From the NCBI GenBank assembly GCA_029250385.1, contig JAQXFJ010000016.1:1-12861 (forward strand): a DNA stretch of 12,861 nucleotides. The letters run 5' to 3'. The notes under the pieces are model-generated. The model did no database searches, was not told the origin of the DNA, and saw only the letters and a list, made by a program, of their open reading frames with translations. Source of the stretch: Candidatus Poseidoniaceae archaeon. GTDB lineage: Archaea > Thermoplasmatota > Poseidoniia > Poseidoniales > Poseidoniaceae. Of the stretch, positions 1 to 5,540 are shown piece after piece. The translations under genes were made by a program, and so were the position numbers. Positions within the stretch are counted from its first letter, which is position 1. Every line of letters begins with the position of its first letter.

Positions 1-345
1 TAATAGACCCGCACACACCCCAGTTATTGCTTCCATCTCAATGCCTGTTTTGTAGTGTGCTACAACACTAACATCACACCGAAGACCGTCATTATCTAGC
101 CTCCAATTAACATCACAACCTTCTAGTGGTACTGGGTGGCAATGGGGAATTATCCTCGGAGTTTCTTTTACCGCTTGTATAGCAGCAATAGTGGAGGCTT
201 CTATGACATTGCCTTTTTTTACCTCATTATTATTAATGGCAATTCGAGCAGCTTTTGATATTTTGAGAAGTCCAGTCGCCTTCGCTGTTCTCTTAATTAT
301 CGATTTTTCAGTTATGTCAACGACTGCTGTAATATTTTTCTCCAT
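1..345 (-). CDS. moaC: Cyclic pyranopterin monophosphate synthase MoaC (C-terminus cut by window edge)
   Basis: Reading the minus strand from an ATG at 345 gives 115 residues that run off the left edge, so the C-terminal part is missing. MoaC acts after MoaA in molybdenum/tungsten cofactor synthesis, converting the 3',8-cyclo-GTP intermediate to cyclic pyranopterin monophosphate in the cytoplasm. The visible residues fit the family: VDITEK near the N-terminus, the RTA segment, an IAAIQAVKET stretch leading into IPHCHPVPL (the conserved HCHP), and KTGIEMEAITGV close to the edge. The DM-x-K active-site segment would lie just beyond the window. The start is supported by GGGGTGA four bases upstream of the ATG, inside the end of moaE. 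Only 4 bp separate it from the moaE stop, so the two are surely co-transcribed, with moaE first. Confidence 0.93.
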   Translation of the reverse strand, partial: MEKNITAVVDITEKSIIKRTAKATGLLKISKAARIAINNNEVKKGNVIEASTIAAIQAVKETPRIIPHCHPVPLEGCDVNWRLDNDGLRCDVSVVAHYKTGIEMEAITGVCAGLL

Positions 346-349
346 AAGT

Positions 350-799
350 TCACCCCAATCCTGCTTTCCATTTTTCACCATGCTCGGAAACTTCTTTTTT
401 CCATATCGGTGCTTGAATTTTTAGTTCATCTATCAACCATTCACACGCTTGAAATGCTTGCTTTCTATGAGGGCTGGCAACATGGATTGATACAATATTT
501 TCTGACGCTTTTACCGGACCGGTGCGATGCGCCATTGCAACTTTGGTAATACCAAAGTTTTCAATTGCAGTTTCGGCTAATTGTTGGAGGACATTGCGGA
601 GCTTATCTTGCCAAGCGTCGAATTCTAAACGATATATCTCTATGCCGTTATCATATCCTCTGGTAATTCCTAAAAATGACACTACGGCTCCGCAGCCGGT
701 CAAATCTAACTTTTCTAGCAGACCTTGGTGATCTAAATTTTCTGGGGCTTCCATGATAAAAATATCTCCGCCCATGGTGAAGCGAGGGAAACGCATCAT
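350..799 (-). CDS. moaE: Molybdopterin synthase catalytic subunit MoaE
   Basis: This 149-residue protein (shorter if an inner ATG is used) is the large subunit of molybdopterin synthase. It transfers sulfur from thiocarboxylated MoaD to cyclic pyranopterin monophosphate. Family signatures seen in order: GAVVSFLGITRG, LEFDAW, a MAHRTGPV segment, VASPHRKQAFQACEWLIDELK, then APIWKKE with the conserved catalytic-region lysines, and a C-terminal GEKWKAG. No moaD is in the window. Candidate starts are ATGs at 799 and 796 (preceded by GAGAGGT), 775 and 754. Homology to the usual N-terminal beta strand begins around DIFIMEAPENLD, which argues against 754; 775 gives 141 residues and is also reasonable. 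The gene is divergent from the flavoprotein at 828, leaving at most about 50 bp, so their promoters must overlap coding sequence. Confidence 0.93.
   Translation of the reverse strand: MMRFPRFTMGGDIFIMEAPENLDHQGLLEKLDLTGCGAVVSFLGITRGYDNGIEIYRLEFDAWQDKLRNVLQQLAETAIENFGITKVAMAHRTGPVKASENIVSIHVASPHRKQAFQACEWLIDELKIQAPIWKKEVSEHGEKWKAGLG
755..765 (+). promoter_or_regulatory. TATA-like box for the flavoprotein operon
   Basis: GATAAAAATAT lies about 70 bp upstream of the ATG at 828. An archaeal start site about 25 bp downstream would give a leader of roughly 35-45 nt. It sits inside the N-terminal codons of moaE. This is inferred from sequence only. Confidence 0.3.
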
Positions 800-827
800 T
801 CAAACCTCTCGCCTCGTTACCGCGTAC

Positions 828-2081
828 ATGGCGGAGCAAGGTCCCATCAATATCATGGGAGCGGGCCTTTCAGGTTTGGCAGCAGCAACTATTCTGGCAA
901 AAGCGGGACATGAAGTTCATGTCCATGATATTAGGGACGATTCTGGTGCTCGATTTGATGGAGACTTTCAAGCCTTAGAAAATTGGAGTATGGATGTGGA
1001 TTTCTTTGACCAACTGAAACAATGGGGCTTTGATACATCTGAATTTAAAGCTACAGAATTCACCGAAGTCGACCTTATTCATCCCGACGATGAAATAACT
1101 CAGGCAAGAAGTCCAAAAGTGTCTTACAGGATCGTTGAGCGAGGGACATCAAGCCACACTATTGATCAAGGAATCAAACGCCAAGCTTTAGCTGCAGGCG
1201 CCAAGATACATTACAAAACTAAAGTGAAGGAGGAAGATTGTCAAATCATCGCTTGTGGGCCTAAAGGGACATCGGCAGTTGCATATGGTGAAATATTCCA
1301 CACAGACCACCCTAATCATATAGCATTCCAATTGAATGACAAACTTGCTCCAGGAGCTTACTCATATCTGATAGTTATCGATGGCGTAGGATTGATTTGC
1401 ACCTGCTTGTGGCGCAAGCAGAAAAAAAGTGACCGGTTTCTTAACGAAACCATTGCTTGGTATGATAAGCACTACCCTGAACTAAATCGCCAACCCATTA
1501 AGAGAGTTGGCGGTAAAGGAGATTTTACGATTAATGCTAATTATCTTCAGGACGGCAGATATTATGTTGGTGAATCGGGCGGCTTGCAGGACTTCATGTG
1601 GGGCTTTGGTATGCGGATGGCTATTTGGTCAGGAGTATTAGCAGCCAAGGATATCTTAGGCGAGTGTGATTATGATCGAGAAGTCAGAAAACAATTGCTT
1701 CCTTACGTCAAGACAAGTGTTGCTAATCGCTGGCTAATGAACAGAGTAGGTGACAGAACCTTCAAAATGATGTGCAAGAGCTGGATGAAAGACCAAAAAA
1801 AGCGCAACGACGGTTTGGTTTGGATTGGAAAGCTATTCCGGCCAACATTTTTCAAGAGTTTTCTCTACCGATTTGTTAACCCGTTTATGTTGAAAAAAGA
1901 TCCCAAATCAATGGGTCGAGGCGTTAGAAGAATGCCATTTAGGAAATCACTAAAAAGAGATGACTGGGAGCCTTCTGATGCGGCAATGGCAGTGAAAAGT
2001 CAATGGAATGATGTACGTAAAAGCGGTGGGAAAACGTCATTCGCTAAGGATTCAGATCAGGTATCCTTGCCAGAAAGTTGA
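828..2081 (+). CDS. FAD-dependent oxidoreductase, geranylgeranyl reductase-like family
   Basis: The protein is 417 residues from the ATG at 828. The frame stays open upstream to an ATG at 753, but that extension lies opposite moaE and precedes the natural start of the dinucleotide fold. Residues 8-34 form the FAD-binding beta-alpha-beta unit (GAGLSG, ending in an acidic residue of VHVHD). YRIVERG followed by a helix around residues 100-125 matches the substrate/FAD segment of the family. The second FAD motif, GRYYVGESGGLQDFMWGFG, is at about 243-261, where relatives have GDAAG...G.GI. The last ~120 residues are rich in Lys, Arg and Trp and I do not recognise them. Geranylgeranyl reductases saturate isoprenoid chains of archaeal lipids, but this broad family also includes other reductases and monooxygenases, so the substrate is open. 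It is the first gene of a four-gene unit. Confidence 0.75.
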   Translation: MAEQGPINIMGAGLSGLAAATILAKAGHEVHVHDIRDDSGARFDGDFQALENWSMDVDFFDQLKQWGFDTSEFKATEFTEVDLIHPDDEITQARSPKVSYRIVERGTSSHTIDQGIKRQALAAGAKIHYKTKVKEEDCQIIACGPKGTSAVAYGEIFHTDHPNHIAFQLNDKLAPGAYSYLIVIDGVGLICTCLWRKQKKSDRFLNETIAWYDKHYPELNRQPIKRVGGKGDFTINANYLQDGRYYVGESGGLQDFMWGFGMRMAIWSGVLAAKDILGECDYDREVRKQLLPYVKTSVANRWLMNRVGDRTFKMMCKSWMKDQKKRNDGLVWIGKLFRPTFFKSFLYRFVNPFMLKKDPKSMGRGVRRMPFRKSLKRDDWEPSDAAMAVKSQWNDVRKSGGKTSFAKDSDQVSLPES

Positions 2082-2121
2082 ATGCGATTTATTCATAATG
2101 CTAGTCATTCTCGCAGGACAC

Positions 2122-2988
2122 ATGAGCGACCTTTATGGATTAAAACTTGAGCCAATGCCAAACAAACTGGTCAATTACGGAGTCACAAATAACGGGATTG
2201 CAGTAATTGAATTGACATCAAACTCTGCTGGAGAACCATTGGACGGACCTAATGACCGTTCGCCAAACACCTATACTCATGAAATGATGAGGGATATTGA
2301 TGAGGCTGTCGTTAAAGCGAGATTCAACGACGATGTCACTTGTATTGTCCTAACGGGCAACGGGGCATCTTTCTTTTCCGCTGGTGCATCAATTCAGATG
2401 CTCAACTCCGTAACACCTGGTTTCAAGTACAACTTTTGTCTCCACGCCAATGAAACACTTTCAAGGTTTGAGCAAACCTCTAAGCTAGTTGTTTGTGCAA
2501 TCAACGGTCACGCCGTGGGCGGGGGACTGGAAATTGCCATGGCAGCAGATATTCGAATTGCCAGAAAGAACGCTGGTAAGGTTGGACTACCTGAGATAAA
2601 TCTTGGTGTACTAGCCGGTACAGGTGGTACTGCAAGATTAACAAGACTAATTGGTAAAGCAAAGGCCCTTGAAATGATGGTAACTGGAGAACTTATGTCT
2701 TTTGAAGATGCAGAATCTTGTAACCTAATCAATCACATTTGGGAAGGCTCAGCAGAAGATTTCAGAAGAGATGTGCTCGATTGGTGCACTCAATTTACTC
2801 TGCCAAATAAGGCTGTCAAGGCTGTTGGAAATATCAAGAGATCCGTACAAACGGGTCCAGAAATTCCATTCGAGTATCATCTTGCGCTAGAAAGAGAATT
2901 ACAAGCATCGTTGTTCAACAGCACTGACGCAAAAGAAGGAATTGCTGCATATGTTGAAAAGCGCGTAGCTAACTTTACTGGCAACTAA
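2122..2988 (+). CDS. Enoyl-CoA hydratase/isomerase (crotonase fold)
   Basis: This is a 288-residue crotonase superfamily protein. From the ATG at 2122, the first oxyanion-hole segment is FFSAGAS at about 84-90, where many relatives have GAD. The second is INGHAVGGGLEIAMAADIRIA at about 128-147. Both acid residues used by true enoyl-CoA hydratases are present: Glu137 in GGGLE and Glu158 in GLPEI, followed by LGVLAGTGGTARL. The C-terminus (DAKEGIAAYVEKR) is the usual trimer-packing tail. It therefore probably hydrates a 2-enoyl-CoA or does related CoA-ester chemistry; the acyl group is unknown. The start is uncertain: ATGs at 2098, 2122 (AGGA just upstream) and 2155 are all possible, and an open frame extends back to 2008 over the end of the flavoprotein gene. 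The gap to that gene is about 40 bp. Confidence 0.88.
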   Translation: MSDLYGLKLEPMPNKLVNYGVTNNGIAVIELTSNSAGEPLDGPNDRSPNTYTHEMMRDIDEAVVKARFNDDVTCIVLTGNGASFFSAGASIQMLNSVTPGFKYNFCLHANETLSRFEQTSKLVVCAINGHAVGGGLEIAMAADIRIARKNAGKVGLPEINLGVLAGTGGTARLTRLIGKAKALEMMVTGELMSFEDAESCNLINHIWEGSAEDFRRDVLDWCTQFTLPNKAVKAVGNIKRSVQTGPEIPFEYHLALERELQASLFNSTDAKEGIAAYVEKRVANFTGN

Positions 2989-3005
2989 TCTATACGGTGT
3001 TAGAG

Positions 3006-3929
3006 ATGGCAAAATACAATGTTCCAGCAGATGTTCCAGATGAACTGATTGACACATTCATTGATAATATGGATGCTGCAACTGCTGGCACAGGAAGGAT
3101 GAATTTATTTGCCTGCGACCAAAAAATTGAACATCTCAATGACGACTTTTACGATGGGGGTAAAAAAATACCACTATCTTCTAACGATCCAGGCCATCTA
3201 TTTGAGATTGGCAATCAATGTCATCAGGAAGGAACTATTGGAGTACTTGCGGGTCAACTTGGATTGATTGCTCAATATGCGAGAGACTATCCAGACATCC
3301 CTTACCTTGTCAAGTTGAATTCAAAATCTCATTTAGTAAAAACCAAACAAAGAGATCCAGTCTCCCAAGCACTTTGGGATATGGATGATGTCATGTCTTT
3401 GGTTCACAATGGAATAAATGTGGTTGGTATCGGTTATACAATTTATATCGGTAGTGAGTACGAGCATGAAATGATGTCCGAAGCAGCACAATTAATTCGC
3501 CAAGCACACGAACTTGGCATGATTTCAGTTGTTTGGATGTATCCCCGAGGTGCTGCAGTTGGGAATGAAAAAGACCCACAATTGATTTCAGGTGCAGCCG
3601 GGGTAGCTGCTTGTATTGGAGCCGATTTTGCCAAAGTAAATTATCCAGCTGAATTTGAGGGTATGTCTCGTTCAGAATCACTAGCAATTGCCGTTGAAGC
3701 AGCAGGACGCACTGGTATTATTTGTTCAGGTGGCGGAACTTTACCTGCTGATGAGTTCTTAGAACGTTTGTGGCAACAAATGAATATTGGTAATTGCCGA
3801 GGTGCAGCCACCGGTAGAAATATTCATCAAAAGGATACCCAAGAAGCAGTAAAAATGGCGGCAGCATCTCACGCCATTATTTGTCAAGGAGCGTCTGTTG
3901 AAGACGCCATGGCGATTTACCACTCTTGA
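3006..3929 (+). CDS. DhnA/FbaB-type class I aldolase (archaeal fructose-bisphosphate aldolase family)
   Basis: This is a 307-residue TIM-barrel aldolase of the archaeal class I type (COG1830-like). Seen motifs: FACDQKIEHLNDDFY at about 35-49, the DQK..EH signature at the first strand; LVKLNSKSHL at 101-110; GIGYTIYIGS at 141-150; GADFAKVNYP at 206-215, whose Lys210 is in the position expected for the Schiff-base lysine; SGGGT at 241-245 and ATGRNIHQ at 268-275, which fit the phosphate-binding ends of strands 7 and 8. Members cleave or form fructose 1,6-bisphosphate; close relatives make other aldol products such as the aminodideoxyheptulosonate of archaeal aromatic synthesis, so the substrate is not fixed by sequence. 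A GTG at 2997 (310 residues) is an alternative start; neither has a clear ribosome site. The gap to the hydratase gene is under 20 bp. Confidence 0.85.
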   Translation: MAKYNVPADVPDELIDTFIDNMDAATAGTGRMNLFACDQKIEHLNDDFYDGGKKIPLSSNDPGHLFEIGNQCHQEGTIGVLAGQLGLIAQYARDYPDIPYLVKLNSKSHLVKTKQRDPVSQALWDMDDVMSLVHNGINVVGIGYTIYIGSEYEHEMMSEAAQLIRQAHELGMISVVWMYPRGAAVGNEKDPQLISGAAGVAACIGADFAKVNYPAEFEGMSRSESLAIAVEAAGRTGIICSGGGTLPADEFLERLWQQMNIGNCRGAATGRNIHQKDTQEAVKMAAASHAIICQGASVEDAMAIYHS

Positions 3930-3940
3930 ATGGTGATATT

Positions 3941-4990
3941 ATGGATGTAATTCATCCAGAAATTGCCAAAGCGAAAACATTACCTTCGAATTATTACACA
4001 GATGAATCGTTATACAATTCACTGCTAGAGAAATTTTCCACGACTTGGAATTTTGTTGGACATGTATCTATGTTGGAACATTCAACGACTATTCCAGTCT
4101 TAATCGGCAATAATCCAATGATGCTTACAAAAGATGAATTCGGGGAGTTTCACTGTATATCTAATGTTTGTACTCACCGGGGAATGATTTTGTCAGAAGT
4201 TTCAAGTAATCGTCGAACAATAAAATGCCCATATCATGGAAGGACATTCAATCTTTGTGGGAAACTAAAGTATATGCCAGAGTTTGAACAAGCAAAAAAT
4301 TTCCCATCAACTTCAGATGATTTGCCTACAAGCAAAGTAAAAAATTGGCACGGTTTACTATTTGCCAATTTACAAAATGATGATTCATTTGAATCATTCA
4401 TTTCAGTTGTTGAAGATAGAATGAATTTCCTTAATATTGATGATTTCCAATTTGACTCAAAACTTGATAAAACCCATCTTCTCAATACTAACTGGATGTT
4501 ATATGTTGATAATTATCTGGAAGGGTTTCACATACCATTCGTTCACAACGAACTTAATTCAGTACTAGACTATTCATCTTATGAAACACAACTATTCGAC
4601 AATGGTGTATTACAGATCGGATTTGCTAAAGAGGGTGAGGCGAAATTTGACCCACCCGAAAGCCATGTAGATTATGGGAGCTCAATCGCCGCATATTACT
4701 GGTGGTTATTTCCAAACCTAATGCTCAATTTTTATCCTTGGGGTTTATCGATAAATCTTGTTAATCCAAACGGATCTGCTAAGACGAATGTACAATATCA
4801 CGGTTTGGTTGCAGACCAAACCAAAGTCGGTTTAGGTGCAGGTGGGGATGTTGACTTAGTGGAGTTGCAAGATCAAGAGATAGTTGAGGCTTGTTTTAGA
4901 GGGATGAAATCAAGTTTGTATGATAGGGGGCGCTACTCTCCAAAAATGGAGATGGGCGTACACCATTTTCATAGAATACTGACTGATTAA
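3941..4990 (+). CDS. Rieske [2Fe-2S] non-heme iron oxygenase, alpha subunit
   Basis: This 349-residue ring-hydroxylating-type oxygenase has an N-terminal Rieske domain (CTHRG at 77-81, CPYHG at 96-100, giving the Cys-His/Cys-His cluster ligands). A catalytic domain follows with DNYLEGFHIPFVH at 190-202, where His197 and His202 should bind the mononuclear iron; Asp311 in LQDQEIVE is a likely third ligand. The usual inter-subunit bridging Asp is replaced by Glu194, a feature known from carnitine/quaternary-amine oxygenases such as CntA. The C-terminus (SLYDRGRYSP...GVHHFHRIL) is typical. No reductase or ferredoxin partner is in the window, so electrons must come from elsewhere. The ATG at 3941 is preceded by GGTGAT; an upstream TTG at 3926 overlaps the aldolase stop and is less likely. 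Last gene of the four-gene unit. The substrate cannot be read from sequence. Confidence 0.9.
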   Translation: MDVIHPEIAKAKTLPSNYYTDESLYNSLLEKFSTTWNFVGHVSMLEHSTTIPVLIGNNPMMLTKDEFGEFHCISNVCTHRGMILSEVSSNRRTIKCPYHGRTFNLCGKLKYMPEFEQAKNFPSTSDDLPTSKVKNWHGLLFANLQNDDSFESFISVVEDRMNFLNIDDFQFDSKLDKTHLLNTNWMLYVDNYLEGFHIPFVHNELNSVLDYSSYETQLFDNGVLQIGFAKEGEAKFDPPESHVDYGSSIAAYYWWLFPNLMLNFYPWGLSINLVNPNGSAKTNVQYHGLVADQTKVGLGAGGDVDLVELQDQEIVEACFRGMKSSLYDRGRYSPKMEMGVHHFHRILTD

Positions 4991-4992
4991 AA

Positions 4993-5331
4993 TCAGTACT
5001 TATTTTCTGGCGGGGAGCCAGTTGTTACGTTGCCTTCTTGGTCAATAATAATTGGCGTGCCTTCTTCCCACCCAGGGCAGTTTGAAGAAACCCATATTCT
5101 TGTTGCCCATTCGCAGATGTCGTAGCCACCTGAAAGTATTCCAGAACGCTTGATGTAGCCGACTTTGACGATGTCTTTGTCCTTTGATAGTACATTGCCA
5201 AGTTGTTGGCTGGTAGTTCCGTGACGCATTGTGCTATTGATGTGTTCCAAAATTTCCGCAGTATTTCGGGGTCGGTCGCCTAAAAATTTCTTTATCTTTT
5301 CACGGATTCTGGTTGTTTTCATCAATATCAT
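4993..5331 (-). CDS. Small winged-helix-like protein, function unknown
   Basis: This 112-residue protein (109 from the second ATG at 5322) converges on the Rieske gene with stops 2 bp apart. The first ~65 residues look like a helix-turn-helix or winged-helix fold: a helix IREKIKKFLGDRP, then NTAEILEHINSTM and a TSQQLGNVLSKDKDIVKVG segment resembling a recognition helix running into a wing. The C-terminal ~40 residues are rich in Trp, Gly and Pro (CEWATRIWVSSNCPGWEEG) and end in a disordered-looking tail; two cysteines are present, too few for a zinc site alone. It may be a small DNA-binding regulator, possibly of a neighbouring unit, but nothing shows the target. GAGATGAT before the ATG at 5322 could act as its ribosome site. 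Confidence 0.7.
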   Translation of the reverse strand: MILMKTTRIREKIKKFLGDRPRNTAEILEHINSTMRHGTTSQQLGNVLSKDKDIVKVGYIKRSGILSGGYDICEWATRIWVSSNCPGWEEGTPIIIDQEGNVTTGSPPENKY

Positions 5332-5395
5332 CTCTTTGTCACGCAGCGCATATCCATTAGATAATTGCCACTAAACTACAGGATGCCGGTCGCTG

Positions 5396-5403
5396 ATATA
5401 ATA
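5396..5403 (+). promoter_or_regulatory. TATA-like box upstream of the 853-residue protein gene
   Basis: ATATAATA in the 209-bp divergent spacer. A start site near 5425 would leave a leader over 100 nt long that carries the hairpin at 5427-5454 and the palindrome at 5496-5508. Weak call, from composition and position only. Confidence 0.25.
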
Positions 5404-5426
5404 GTTGCTCCATTTTTACTAAGTCG

Positions 5427-5454
5427 TTACATTTAGGTACTAAATTAAGTGTAA
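5427..5454. repeat. Imperfect inverted repeat in the divergent spacer
   Basis: TTTAG (5432-5436), a 3-base loop and CTAAA (5440-5444), flanked by TTACA (5427-5431) and TGTAA (5450-5454) with five unpaired bases on the 3' side. It is AT-rich, so chance is possible. It could be an operator or a hairpin in the leader of the gene at 5541. Confidence 0.3.
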
Positions 5455-5495
5455 AAAGGGAACTTGTCATGACTGGTTGTAAGTATCTCCGTACT

Positions 5496-5508
5496 TTTCC
5501 AGTGGAAA
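5496..5508. repeat. 13-bp palindrome resembling the core of an origin-recognition box
   Basis: TTTCCA-G-TGGAAA is a perfect inverted repeat matching the dyad of the archaeal mini-ORB, the Orc1/Cdc6 binding site. The flanking sequence is TGCGTAAC rather than the G-run expected in a full ORB, and I found only this one clear copy. It may instead be a transcription-factor operator; it lies 33 bp before the ATG at 5541. Confidence 0.4.
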
Positions 5509-5540
5509 TGCGTAACTTAATGTAACTAATAAGGCTATTA

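Noticed and set aside
5345..5385. On the minus strand, CCTGTAGTTTAGTGGCAA resembles a tRNA D-arm, possibly a tRNA remnant.
   Set aside because: No matching acceptor stem, anticodon arm or T-arm (no GGTTCGA-type loop) follows, so a tRNA or a useful fragment cannot be supported.
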